8,646 nucleotides of DNA from Pseudomonadota bacterium (GTDB lineage: Bacteria; Pseudomonadota; Alphaproteobacteria; Rhizobiales; Hyphomicrobiaceae), in the NCBI GenBank assembly GCA_023416575.1, contig JAEZHL010000023.1, forward strand, positions 1 through 8,646, written 5' to 3'. Both the position numbers and the translations under genes were made by a program. Positions 1 through 6,945 of the stretch are shown piece after piece. Every line of letters starts with the position of its first letter. Within the stretch, counting starts at the first letter, position 1. A model generated the notes under the pieces. That model saw nothing but the letters and a program-made list of their open reading frames with translations, had not been told where the DNA came from and did not search any database.

Positions 1-538
1 CGCCGCCGACCGTGCAGAACACGCGCGAGCCGAACGCGCGCGCGAGCTGAATAGCGGTCGTGCCGATGCCGCTCGAGCCGCCATGGATCAGCAGCGTCTC
101 ACCTGCCTGCAGGCGGCCACGATCGAATACGTTGGTCCAGACCGTGAAGAAGGTTTCGGGAACGGCACCCGCCTCCTCCATGGTCAACCCTTTTGGGACT
201 GGAAGCACCTGCGGCTCCGGCGCGACGCAATACTCCGCGTACCCGCCACCCGACACCAGAGCACAGACTTTATCGCCGACCTTGAAGCGGCGGCAGCCGG
301 ACCCGACGGCAATCACCTCGCCGGCAATCTCCAGCCCCGGCACCGGGCTGGCACCGGGCGGTGGGTTGTACTGGCCCAGGCGCTGCTGCACGTCCGGCCG
401 GTTGACGCCGGCGGCGGCCACCTTCACCAACACCTCGCCTCCCCCAGGCTGCGGCACCGGCATCGTATCCGGCTTCAACACCTCCGGCCCACCGAACCCG
501 TCGAGGCGGATGTAGGCCATGGTCTCGGGCAGGCTCAT
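1..538 (-). CDS. NAD(P)H:quinone oxidoreductase, PIG3 family (N-terminal part, cut by window edge)
   Basis: Medium-chain dehydrogenase/reductase of the zinc-independent quinone oxidoreductase branch, which passes electrons from NAD(P)H to quinones or activated alkenes in the cytoplasm. The 179 residues present begin MSLPETMAYIRLDGFGGPEV. They include the GroES-like domain with AAGVNRPDVQQRLGQY (about 42-57), PPPGASPVPGLEIAGEV (59-75) and VGDKVCAL (87-94). The start of the Rossmann fold follows, with HGGSSGIGTTAIQLARAFG at about 152-170. The Cys/His zinc ligands of alcohol dehydrogenases are not at the expected places. The PGLEIAGEV and GGSSGIGTTAIQLA combination is typical of the PIG3/TP53I3 group. 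The start at 538 is fixed by GGAGGAG five bases upstream (544-550). Family members are about 325-335 residues, so roughly 150 C-terminal residues lie outside the window. The gene is divergent from the conserved unknown gene at 729. The family is secure; the substrate is unknown. Confidence 0.93.
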   Translation of the reverse strand, partial: MSLPETMAYIRLDGFGGPEVLKPDTMPVPQPGGGEVLVKVAAAGVNRPDVQQRLGQYNPPPGASPVPGLEIAGEVIAVGSGCRRFKVGDKVCALVSGGGYAEYCVAPEPQVLPVPKGLTMEEAGAVPETFFTVWTNVFDRGRLQAGETLLIHGGSSGIGTTAIQLARAFGSRVFCTVGG

Positions 539-728
539 GGATGCTCCTCCGGTTTGTGGTCACTTCACGTGCTGCTTAGCGCAACCTGCAGCGCCCGTCA
601 CGGGTGCCATCCGTTTGCCTACTTTCCGGCACGACGGTCTGCAGCGGGCCGGGGCAGTAGCGGAACTCCGCGGGCGGCGTGCCCTTTTCTCCACGATGCG
701 AGGAGCCAGCAATCAACGGACAGCCCTC
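539..728. other. Divergent intergenic gap between quinone oxidoreductase and conserved unknown gene
   Basis: These 190 bases must hold the promoters of both flanking genes. Apart from the Shine-Dalgarno sequence at 544-550, I see no convincing -35/-10 pair or palindrome. An open frame runs back from the plus-strand gene to 519 but has no ribosome binding site and low-quality, Arg/Ala-rich translation, so I treat it as non-coding. Confidence 0.5.
544..550 (-). promoter_or_regulatory. Ribosome binding site of the quinone oxidoreductase gene
   Basis: On the minus strand this reads GGAGGAG and lies five bases before the ATG at 536-538. It selects this start over the in-frame Met at codon 7. Confidence 0.8.
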
Positions 729-1238
729 ATGCGCCGGAAAACTGTGCTCGTGAACGACAAGATGCAGAAGGGCTATCGCTACGAGCTGACAGCCCCCGTC
801 GGACGCAATTTCGATCCTGAGTTCGAGCCGGAGCTGACGCCCCCGCAAATGCTCGAGCTCGGGGTCTTCTGCGGCAAGTACCTGACCGACTGCCGTGAGG
901 AGTTCCCCGCTGCCTGGTTCACGCACGCCAAGCTGTCACCGTCCGGTCGCGACTGTTCACTGAACTATTTCCAGGTCGCCGCCAGCCACCCGCTGTCAGA
1001 ATGGCGCCGGAAGGGCTGGATCCATCCGGACGACCCGCGCGGCTGGTTCCAATGGTACTGCCGCTACTACATGGGCCGGCGGTTGCCGATGGAGGACAGG
1101 TGGCAGATCAAGCGGTGGAAGGCCATCCGCAGGCACGTGGGCCAGATCAGGAAACATTGTGAGCCCAGCGACCTATCCTGCCGCCCCCGCCAGCGCCAGT
1201 CACTTCTCCACTGGGCGTACGACAGCCGCAGGATTTGA
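729..1238 (+). CDS. Conserved protein of unknown function, Trp/Arg-rich, about 169 aa
   Basis: I do not recognise a named function. The protein has no signal peptide or membrane segment and is basic and rich in aromatics. Visible blocks are KGYRYELTAPVGRNFDPEF (about 14-32), a PELTPPQMLELGVFCGKYLTDC stretch (34-55), GWIHPDDPRGWFQWYCRYYMG (96-116), DRWQIKRWKAIRRHVGQIRKHC (123-144) and CRPRQRQSLLHWAYDSRRI (151-169). From memory, proteins with this GWIHPDDPRGWFQWYCRYY core and CRPRQRQ tail occur in many bacteria and are annotated only as hypothetical; this recollection was not checked. Cys144 and Cys151 flank a short acidic loop, and the Arg/Trp helices suggest nucleic-acid or anion binding, which is speculation. 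The start is uncertain: ATG 729 has no clear Shine-Dalgarno sequence, and GTG 750, ATG 762 and ATG 696 are in-frame alternatives. Conservation seems to begin near KGYRYEL, which argues against the far upstream start. The gene is convergent with the tRNA. Confidence 0.85.
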   Translation: MRRKTVLVNDKMQKGYRYELTAPVGRNFDPEFEPELTPPQMLELGVFCGKYLTDCREEFPAAWFTHAKLSPSGRDCSLNYFQVAASHPLSEWRRKGWIHPDDPRGWFQWYCRYYMGRRLPMEDRWQIKRWKAIRRHVGQIRKHCEPSDLSCRPRQRQSLLHWAYDSRRI

Positions 1239-1255
1239 GCAGCTAGCGCGCTCAA
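1235..1255. terminator. Possible bidirectional hairpin between the conserved unknown gene and tRNA-Gln
   Basis: The 6-bp inverted repeat TTGAGC (1235-1240) and GCTCAA (1250-1255) flanks nine bases. Its left arm overlaps the TGA stop of the plus-strand gene. It lies downstream of both convergent units, as a shared terminator would, but the stem is short and no T-run follows on either strand. It may simply be chance. Confidence 0.3.
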
Positions 1256-1286
1256 GCAGTGGATCGGATTCTGGATTTATGAGGAT

Positions 1287-1360
1287 TGGCTGGGGGACGT
1301 GGATTCGAACCACGACTAGCGGAGTCAGAGTCCGCTGTTCTACCATTAAACTATCCCCCA
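1287..1360 (-). tRNA. tRNA-Gln (anticodon CUG), CCA encoded
   Basis: On the minus strand the 74 bases fold as a complete cloverleaf. The acceptor TGGGGGA (1360-1354) pairs with TCCCCCA (1297-1291), followed by discriminator G (1290) and an encoded CCA (1289-1287). The D arm is GTTT-AATGGTA-GAAC. The anticodon arm is GCGGA-CTCTGAC-TCCGC, with anticodon CTG at loop positions 34-36. The variable loop has four bases and the T arm is CGTGG-TTCGAAT-CCACG. The U1-A72 first pair and G73 are classic glutamine identity elements. This isoacceptor reads CAG, a frequent codon in a GC-rich genome. It stands alone, with no other tRNA nearby. I see no duplicated tRNA 3' end that would suggest an integrated element. 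Confidence 0.97.
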
Positions 1361-1407
1361 GTCCGGGGAGGCCGGGACCCGGGTGGGTCGTGGGCCGAGG
1401 AGCCGCC

Positions 1408-1435
1408 GTATAACAGCTCGCTTCGAAGACTGCAA
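1408..1435 (-). promoter_or_regulatory. Candidate housekeeping promoter of tRNA-Gln
   Basis: The minus strand reads TTGCAG (1435-1430), a 16-base spacer, then TTATAC (1413-1408). Both hexamers resemble sigma-70-type consensus elements (TTGACA/TATAAT). An initiation point near 1400 would leave a GC-rich leader of about 40 nt before the mature tRNA 5' end at 1360. Location and spacing are right; strength is a guess. Confidence 0.45.
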
Positions 1436-1504
1436 GGCTGCGCAGCACTTCCGGTGAACGTTGACGTCGTGCAGTGTAGCAGACGAGCGCTAGCAGGCGG
1501 CCGG

Positions 1505-2500
1505 TCAGAAGCGCAGGTTGACCGGCGTCAGGCTGAGCGGGTCGGAAACGTCCCGGATGCGGACGCCGCTGTCGCGCGCGAGCTGCGCCTCCCGCCGGGT
1601 CACGTAAGCGGCCGAGCAGAAGATGATGAGGGCTCCGACCCAGGTCCACAGGTCGGTCGCCTCGCCGAACAGCAGGTAGCCCGCCGCTACGGCGAACGGC
1701 AGGCGCGAGAACTCGAACGTGAAGACGAGCGATGCCTCGGTCGACGCGAAGCCGCGCAGCAGTGCCACGTGGCCGAGAACCGCGCAGAACCCCATGGCAA
1801 CAATGTACGGCCACACCGCCAGAGGCGGCCATTCCCACACGAACAGCGCCGGAATCAGGGATGCCGGCGTCGCCCATAGATTGGTGATGAAGACGATCTT
1901 GTCCGGGTCGTCGTGGGCGGTCATCTGCTTCAGCAGCGGCCCGATGATCCCCGCCGACAAAGCTGAGAAGAGTGCCAGCATCTGCCCCAGCCCGAAGCCC
2001 CCATAGCCGGGCCGCAGGATGATGAGAGCGCCGATAAAGCCGATGACGAGCGCCGTCCACCGTCGGGCCCGCACCACCTCACCGAGCCAGATCACCGCAA
2101 AGATCGTCGCGAACAGCGGCGCAAGGAAGCCCATCGCGGTCAACTCCGCGAATGGAATGAGCGACAGCGCCGTGAACCAGGTCATCATCGAGACGAAGGC
2201 GAGCCCCACCCGAACGCCATAGAGCTTGACCTGTGTAGTCACCGCCAATGACGGCCCGCGCCAGTGCAGCAAGGGCAGCATCAGGAAGAGACAGAAGAAA
2301 TTGCGGAAGAAGATGACTTGCAGCGGGTCGAGACCGGCCTGGATGCAGTACTTCCCGAACGTGCCGAGGCCGGCGAACGTCGCCATGGCGAGCGTCACCC
2401 AGATGACGCCCACGATCGGATCGTTGCGCTTGCCTGCCTGACCGCTGGCACGCAGGCGTGCCGCCAGCGCAGCCAACTTCCGACTCTCGAACGACGACAC
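1505..2500 (-). CDS. EamA-family (DMT superfamily) membrane permease
   Basis: Inner-membrane transporter of the drug/metabolite superfamily, likely an exporter or uniporter of small metabolites; the substrate is unknown. The 331 residues hold two EamA repeats (about 30-164 and 175-302), ten hydrophobic segments in total. Typical EamA sequences are DPLQVIFFRNFFCLF (58-72), PFAELTAMGFLAPLFATIFAVIWLGE (116-141) with its TALVIGFIGALIILRPG continuation (149-165), and the second-repeat TEASLVFTFEFSRLPFAVAAGYLLFGE (254-280). A hydrophilic tail of about 30 residues follows the last segment. I chose the GTG at 2500 because GGAGGG lies nine bases upstream; an in-frame ATG at 2569 would add 23 unremarkable polar residues across the intergenic region. 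The gene is divergent from the M20 peptidase operon across 193 bp. The family is secure. A link to the peptidase and amidase is possible but unproven. Confidence 0.92.
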   Translation of the reverse strand: MSSFESRKLAALAARLRASGQAGKRNDPIVGVIWVTLAMATFAGLGTFGKYCIQAGLDPLQVIFFRNFFCLFLMLPLLHWRGPSLAVTTQVKLYGVRVGLAFVSMMTWFTALSLIPFAELTAMGFLAPLFATIFAVIWLGEVVRARRWTALVIGFIGALIILRPGYGGFGLGQMLALFSALSAGIIGPLLKQMTAHDDPDKIVFITNLWATPASLIPALFVWEWPPLAVWPYIVAMGFCAVLGHVALLRGFASTEASLVFTFEFSRLPFAVAAGYLLFGEATDLWTWVGALIIFCSAAYVTRREAQLARDSGVRIRDVSDPLSLTPVNLRF

Positions 2501-2509
2501 CCCTTTTGT

Positions 2510-2515
2510 CCCTCC
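2510..2515 (-). promoter_or_regulatory. Ribosome binding site supporting a GTG start for the EamA permease
   Basis: On the minus strand this reads GGAGGG (2515-2510), nine bases ahead of the GTG at 2500-2498. It is the only good Shine-Dalgarno match near the 5' end of this frame. Confidence 0.65.
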
Positions 2516-2581
2516 AGTCGCCCGCGATCGGGGCTCCTGAAGATGCGGCCGAGCAGGCCGCCGTGACAAGGCGTCTGTGGT

Positions 2582-2596
2582 ACATGCAGGGCATGT
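2582..2596. promoter_or_regulatory. Perfect inverted repeat, candidate operator between divergent permease and peptidase genes
   Basis: ACATGC (2582-2587), AGG, GCATGT (2591-2596): a perfect 6-bp dyad with a three-base centre. It lies about 81 bp ahead of the EamA start and 97 bp ahead of the peptidase start, so a dimeric regulator bound here could control both directions. No regulator gene is in the window. A single half-site, ACATGC, recurs at 6972-6977 in the other divergent gap. A chance palindrome remains possible. Confidence 0.4.
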
Positions 2597-2693
2597 CAGT
2601 TATGCGCGCTCAGGGATCTACTGGACGCGGTGGCGCCGGTGGGTCAGTCTTCACGCACGTCAGATCAAAAGCATACGCAGTCGGGACAGAGAG

Positions 2694-4124
2694 ATGGCAG
2701 AGAAAGCACAGACGGGATCGAGGACAGGCGCGATTGCGCGCGCACGCGATTACCTGCTGAGCGGTGCATTCGAGAAAGATTTGGCACGGCGCGTCACCTA
2801 CCGGACCGAGAGCCAGCTCCTGCCGGCGAGCCTGCCGCAGCTCGAAACCTATCTCAACGAGGAGATGGTCCCTGCTTTCGAGCGGATGGGGTTCACCTGC
2901 CGGATCTACCCGAACCCGATCGCCGGGCAGGGTCCCGTGCTGCTTGCCACGCGCATCGAGGATCCGAAGCTGCCGCCCGTGCTCGGCTACGGTCATGGCG
3001 ACGTCGTTCTCGGTATGGATGCGCAGTGGTCGAAGGGCGAAGGCCCGTGGACCACAGCGCGGGATGGTGACCGGCTTTACGGTCGTGGCACCGCCGACAA
3101 CAAGGGCCAGCACACGATCAACATGGCGGCCCTGGAATCCGTGCTCGGGGAGCGCGGCGGCCGGCTCGGCTTCAACGCCAAGTTCATGATCGAGATGGGC
3201 GAGGAATCAGGGTCCAAGGGGCTGGCCGAGCTGATCGCGGCCAATCGCGAGGACTTCGCAGCCGACGTGCTGATCGCGTCCGACGGTCCCCGGACCCAGC
3301 CGGACCGCCCCTCGCTGACGCTTGGATGTCGCGGCGCGATGAACTTCGACCTCGTCTGCGAGCTCAGGGAAGGCGGTCATCATTCCGGCAACTGGGGCGG
3401 CCTGATCGCCAATCCGGCGGTGATCCTCTCGCACGCGATCGCATCCATCATCGGACCCAAGGGCGAGCTCCTGGTGGATGAGCTCAAGGCGCCGCCGATC
3501 TCCAAGGCCGTACGAGAGGCGCTGGCCGATGTCGCGGTCGATGGCGGCGAAAAGGGCCCGAAGATCGACGCCTGGTGGGGCGAGCCCGGCCACACGCCGG
3601 CCGAGCGGGTCTATGGCGCGAATGTGCTCAACATCCTCGCGTTTGGTGCCGGTATGCCTGGCAAGCCGGTCAATGCTATTCCGCCCAAGGCCGTCGCGCA
3701 CTGCCAGCTGCGTTTCGTGGCCGGAACGGACATGTCCAAGGTTCGCTCCGGGGTCGAGCGGCATCTGAAAGAGAAGGGCTTCGACACGGTACGCGTCATG
3801 GACCCGCCGGGCACCAACGATGGCAGCTTCGCTGCGACCCGCACCGAGCCCGACAATCCCTGGGTCGTCTGGGCCGTCGACTCCATCCGCCGCACGGCAG
3901 ACCAGAAGCCGGCCGTCGTGCCGCAGATGGGCGGCTCCATCTGCAACGACATCTTCACGGATCTCCTCGGAATGCCGACGCTGTGGGTGCCGCATTCATA
4001 CGGTTCCTGCTCGCAGCACGCACCGGACGAGCATATCCTGATGTCCGTGTCCCAAGGCTCGCTCGAGCTGATGGCCGGCATCTACTGGGATCTCGGCGAG
4101 CCGAACACGCCGGCGCGCGACTGA
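2694..4124 (+). CDS. M20-family metallopeptidase (dipeptidase / carboxypeptidase type)
   Basis: Cytoplasmic di-zinc hydrolase of the M20 (ArgE/DapE/CPG2/CNDP) clan, which cleaves dipeptides, C-terminal residues or N-acyl bonds. The 476 residues carry the full metal site: GYGHGDVV with His101 and Asp103, GRGTADNKGQ with bridging Asp135, GEESGS with catalytic Glu170 and metal ligand Glu171, ASDG with Asp197, and SQHAPDEH with His442. The inserted lid/dimerisation domain spans roughly 210-330 and includes GGHHSGNWGG (227-236), the signature of carnosinase-like members, so an M20 dipeptidase is the best guess. ATG 2694 is preceded by GGGACAGAGAG and gives a normal family length. The frame stays open upstream to 2577, but that extension overlaps the intergenic palindrome and is atypical. 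The gene is first of a likely two-gene operon with the amidase. No export signal is seen. The family is certain; the substrate is not. Confidence 0.95.
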   Translation: MAEKAQTGSRTGAIARARDYLLSGAFEKDLARRVTYRTESQLLPASLPQLETYLNEEMVPAFERMGFTCRIYPNPIAGQGPVLLATRIEDPKLPPVLGYGHGDVVLGMDAQWSKGEGPWTTARDGDRLYGRGTADNKGQHTINMAALESVLGERGGRLGFNAKFMIEMGEESGSKGLAELIAANREDFAADVLIASDGPRTQPDRPSLTLGCRGAMNFDLVCELREGGHHSGNWGGLIANPAVILSHAIASIIGPKGELLVDELKAPPISKAVREALADVAVDGGEKGPKIDAWWGEPGHTPAERVYGANVLNILAFGAGMPGKPVNAIPPKAVAHCQLRFVAGTDMSKVRSGVERHLKEKGFDTVRVMDPPGTNDGSFAATRTEPDNPWVVWAVDSIRRTADQKPAVVPQMGGSICNDIFTDLLGMPTLWVPHSYGSCSQHAPDEHILMSVSQGSLELMAGIYWDLGEPNTPARD

Positions 4125-4171
4125 GAAACCTCCACAAAAGCCCATAGCATTCTGGAAAGGCAAACGCCCCG

Positions 4172-5608
4172 ATGAGCAATCCTTGCGACCTGTCCGCAGT
4201 GGAAGCCCGCCGCCTGATCGGCGCCAAGAAGTTGTCGCCGGTGGAGCTCCTGGATAGCTGCCTGGAGCGCATCGGGGCCGTGAACCCTGCCCTGAATGCA
4301 ATCGTCGCCATGGACGAGACGGGTGCGAAGGCGGCCGCGAAGGCCGCTGAAGCAGCCGTGATGCGTGGCGACGAGCTCGGCCTGCTGCACGGGCTTCCGC
4401 TCGGCATCAAGGACCTGCAGGCGACGGGCGGTCTCCGCACGACCTGGGGGTCGCTGATCTACAAGGACCACGTGCCGGAGCGGGATGAAGCAACGGTCGC
4501 CAACCTGCGTGAGCAGGGTGCCGTCATCCTTGCCAAGACGAACACGCCGGAGTTCGGTGCGGGCGCCAACACCAAGAACAAGGTGTACGGCGCGACCGGC
4601 AACCCGTTCGATCCCGAGAAGACTTGCGCCGGTTCGTCGGGCGGCTCGGCCGTCGCTCTCGCAACGAACATGCTGCCACTCGCCACCGGATCGGACTACG
4701 GCGGCAGCTTGCGGACACCGGCCGGGTTCTGCGGCGTCAGCGGCTTCCGGCCGTCGCCGGGTGTCGTTCCAGGCCCGGAGCGCTCGACGGCCCTGTCGCC
4801 GTTTTCGGTCAACGGCCCCATGGGCCGCACCGTCGCCGACTTGCACCTGCTGCTCAAGGCGCAGATCGATCTCGACAAGCACGACCCGTTCTCGAGCGAT
4901 GATGTGCTGCGCATTCCGGAAGTGCTGCCACCGGTGGACCTCGGCAGCGTCCGCGTCGCGATCTCGGCCGATCTCGGCTGCTCACCGATGGACACGAACA
5001 TCCGCCGCGTGTTCGACGAGCGGGTCAGGACGTTCCGCAGCGCCTTCGCAGATGCCCAGGATCGCGACCCGGATCTCGGCCCGGTGCACGACGTCTTCGA
5101 GATCCTCCGTGGCATCTACTTCGTCGGCGCGCATCGCGAGCGTCTGGAGAAGCACCGCGATCTGCTCGGACCGAACGTCATCGACAATACCGAGCGGGGC
5201 TTGAAGCTGACCGCCTCCGACATCGCCTGGGCCAACGTCGAGCAGTCGAAGATCTATCATCGCTTCCTCGAGTTCTTCGATGACGCCGATATTCTGATCT
5301 GCCCCACCGCCTCAGTCAGTCCGTTCCCGCACGCGCAACTGGCGATCACCGAGATCAACGGCGAGGCGATGCCGACCTATATGCGCTGGCTCGCGATCAC
5401 CTACGCGCTGACGACCGCGATCCCGGCCGCGGCGGTCATCCCCTGCGGCGTCGATCACATGGGAATGCCGTTCGGCATCCAGATCGTCGGCCCGAACGGC
5501 TCCGATGCCCTGGTGCTCGCGGTCGCGAACGAGCTGGAGCAGATGCTGGCCAAGAACCCGGCAACGGCGCGTCCGGTGCCGGACTTGGGCCGGTTGGCCA
5601 ATCGCTAG
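4172..5608 (+). CDS. Amidase signature (AS) family serine hydrolase
   Basis: Cytoplasmic amidase of 478 residues that hydrolyses a carboxamide to acid and ammonia or amine through a Ser-cisSer-Lys triad. Lys80 lies in LGIKD, the cis-Ser is Ser155 in CAGSSGGSA, and the nucleophile is Ser179 in GSDYGGSLRTPAG. The spacings 80-155-179 equal those of fatty acid amide hydrolase (142-217-241), so the catalytic core is intact. The N-terminal SAVEARRLIGAKKLSPVELL helix and the C-terminal GMPFGIQIVGP block are also typical. The CRPSP-like substrate region is GFRPSPGVVPGP here. This is not an obvious GatA: no gatB or gatC is adjacent and the C-terminal half differs, so a catabolic amidase is more likely. 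The gene lies 47 nt after the M20 gene, with GGAAAGG about 11 bases before its ATG, indicating co-transcription. It ends at a strong hairpin shared with the convergent MFS gene. Confidence 0.94.
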   Translation: MSNPCDLSAVEARRLIGAKKLSPVELLDSCLERIGAVNPALNAIVAMDETGAKAAAKAAEAAVMRGDELGLLHGLPLGIKDLQATGGLRTTWGSLIYKDHVPERDEATVANLREQGAVILAKTNTPEFGAGANTKNKVYGATGNPFDPEKTCAGSSGGSAVALATNMLPLATGSDYGGSLRTPAGFCGVSGFRPSPGVVPGPERSTALSPFSVNGPMGRTVADLHLLLKAQIDLDKHDPFSSDDVLRIPEVLPPVDLGSVRVAISADLGCSPMDTNIRRVFDERVRTFRSAFADAQDRDPDLGPVHDVFEILRGIYFVGAHRERLEKHRDLLGPNVIDNTERGLKLTASDIAWANVEQSKIYHRFLEFFDDADILICPTASVSPFPHAQLAITEINGEAMPTYMRWLAITYALTTAIPAAAVIPCGVDHMGMPFGIQIVGPNGSDALVLAVANELEQMLAKNPATARPVPDLGRLANR

Positions 5609-5617
5609 ACCAGTTAC

Positions 5618-5652
5618 GAAAGGGCCAGACCCCGCTGGGTTCTGGCCCTTTC
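5618..5652. terminator. Bidirectional transcription terminator between amidase and MFS genes
   Basis: GAAAGGGCCAGA (5618-5629) and TCTGGCCCTTTC (5641-5652) form a perfect 12-bp stem, which the loop bases ACCC/GGGT can partly extend. It starts nine bases after the amidase stop and three bases beyond the MFS stop, exactly where a shared terminator of convergent genes belongs. The T-run is weak on both strands (CTTTCC and CTTTCG), so termination may be partial. Confidence 0.8.
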
Positions 5653-5655
5653 CGA

Positions 5656-6861
5656 TTATCGGACTTGCAGGATCTGAGCCGCCTGTTGTCGCCGGCGGAG
5701 CCAGATCGTGCCCAGCAGCACCGCGCACATCAGCGGCAGCGCGGCGACATTGACCACCGTCCAGCCGACGTTCGCGTGCAGCATGCCCGACATGCCAGCT
5801 GCAAGCGCAGTCGTGCCATAGACGGCGAAGTCGTGACTCGCCTGCACCTTGGCGCGCTCTGCAGGCTTGTAGGTCGTCGTGAGCAGTGTCGTGCCACCGA
5901 CGAACGTGAAGTTCCAACCGAGGCCGACCAGAGCGTTGGCGAGGAAGAAGTTCCAGAAATCGACGCCCGTCAGGTTGACGATGGCGCAGAGCATCTGGAT
6001 CAAGGCACCCGCGGCGATGATCGGCAGCACACCGAAACGCGTGATGAGGTGGCCCGTGAAGAATGAGGGCAGGAACATTGCCACGACATGCGCCTGGATC
6101 ACCGTTGCGCTGTCCTTGAACTCATACCCGCAGGCGAGCATGGCAAGGGGAGTCGCCGACATGATGAGCGTCATCACCCCGTAGCCGAACATCGATGACG
6201 TGAGCGCGACGATATAAGCTGGCTGGCGCACGATCTCCGACATCGGCCGACCGCCCTCGGCCTTCTCTGCGGCGGAAAGCGTTGGGATTCGCAGTCCCTG
6301 GACGAGCAGCAAAACAGCGGCTGAAAACACCGCGACCATGACGTAGACACCGGCAAAAATCAGCGGATCGAGCCAGTGCACGGCCCATTTCGCGGTTTGC
6401 GGCCCCAGGAAGCCCGCAATCACCCCGCCGAGCATGACCAGCGAAATGGCTTTCGGCCGCAGTGCCGGCTCGGTGGCATCGGCGGCGGCAAACCTGAAGT
6501 ACCAGGCGAATGCAGCCGCCATGCCCTGGAACAGCGAGCCGAGGCAAAGCAGCGCGAAACTCTGCATGTAGATGGCGAAGACGGAGATCAGGCCGGAGAT
6601 CACACCGCACATTGCGCCAACCGAGAAGCCTCCGCGGCGCCCGATCCAAGCCATCAATAACGATGCCGGGACCGTCGTGAGCATGACGCCCGCGTGATTG
6701 AGGAACAGCGGTAGCGTCGCCAGAGTCTTGTCGACGCCGAGCAGCGCGTGCCCGGCAAGGGGCGTCGTGGCGATGGCCATCGACTGCACTGACATGAAGA
6801 AGCCCTGGGAGAGAGCCAGCAGCGTGACGTTGCGCGGGTTCGGGATGCTCAGGAAGGACAT
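5656..6861 (-). CDS. Major facilitator superfamily (MFS) transporter
   Basis: Inner-membrane secondary transporter of 401 residues with 12 predicted hydrophobic segments in two halves, separated by a polar loop at about 192-212 (PTLSAAEKAEGGRPMSEIVRQ). A degenerate motif A, AWIGRRGGFSVG (71-82), lies between helices 2 and 3, as expected for MFS. YFRFAAADATEPALRPKAISLVMLGGVIAG (121-150) is a pattern I associate with uncharacterised proteobacterial MFS permeases; PAERAKVQASHDF (333-345) precedes helix 11. The C-terminus is short and basic (RRRQQ). The ATG at 6861 starts a normal-length protein, although no good Shine-Dalgarno sequence precedes it, so Met at codon 23 or leaderless initiation cannot be excluded. 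The gene converges on the amidase gene and diverges from the CMD-family gene. The substrate and direction of transport cannot be read from the sequence. Confidence 0.93.
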   Translation of the reverse strand: MSFLSIPNPRNVTLLALSQGFFMSVQSMAIATTPLAGHALLGVDKTLATLPLFLNHAGVMLTTVPASLLMAWIGRRGGFSVGAMCGVISGLISVFAIYMQSFALLCLGSLFQGMAAAFAWYFRFAAADATEPALRPKAISLVMLGGVIAGFLGPQTAKWAVHWLDPLIFAGVYVMVAVFSAAVLLLVQGLRIPTLSAAEKAEGGRPMSEIVRQPAYIVALTSSMFGYGVMTLIMSATPLAMLACGYEFKDSATVIQAHVVAMFLPSFFTGHLITRFGVLPIIAAGALIQMLCAIVNLTGVDFWNFFLANALVGLGWNFTFVGGTTLLTTTYKPAERAKVQASHDFAVYGTTALAAGMSGMLHANVGWTVVNVAALPLMCAVLLGTIWLRRRQQAAQILQVR

Positions 6862-6945
6862 GGATTCGGGACTGTGGTTTCGCTTGGCGGGGGCCAGTCA
6901 TCGTACACGCCGGCCGGGCGCCACCATGCTCCTGTTTGCGGCCTA

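Noticed and set aside
83..820. A 245-codon plus-strand frame
   Set aside because: It is antisense to the clear quinone oxidoreductase gene and overlaps the start of the conserved unknown gene. Its composition is Arg/His/Ala-rich, with no ribosome binding site.
1376..1389. GACCC-GGGT-GGGTC inverted repeat in the tRNA leader
   Set aside because: Five base pairs in a very GC-rich stretch are expected by chance. It lies upstream of the tRNA, where it cannot act as the tRNA terminator.
1200..2060. A 286-codon minus-strand frame spanning the tRNA and part of the EamA gene
   Set aside because: It reads straight through tRNA-Gln and overlaps the well-supported permease in another frame.
2501..2569. 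A 23-residue ATG-started extension of the EamA permease
   Set aside because: The GTG at 2500 has a good GGAGGG nine bases upstream. The extension is polar and Arg/Pro-rich and adds nothing to the membrane fold.
2577..2693. A 39-residue N-terminal extension of the M20 peptidase
   Set aside because: It is in frame but has no ribosome binding site, contains Trp/Arg-rich atypical sequence, is not a signal peptide, and overlaps the intergenic dyad. ATG 2694 gives the normal family start.
3207..3995. A 262-codon minus-strand frame opposite the M20 peptidase
   Set aside because: It is an antisense shadow of a gene with all metal ligands in place.
4082..4882. A 266-codon minus-strand frame opposite the amidase
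   Set aside because: The amidase on the plus strand has an intact catalytic triad in this region. The antisense product shows no recognisable motif.
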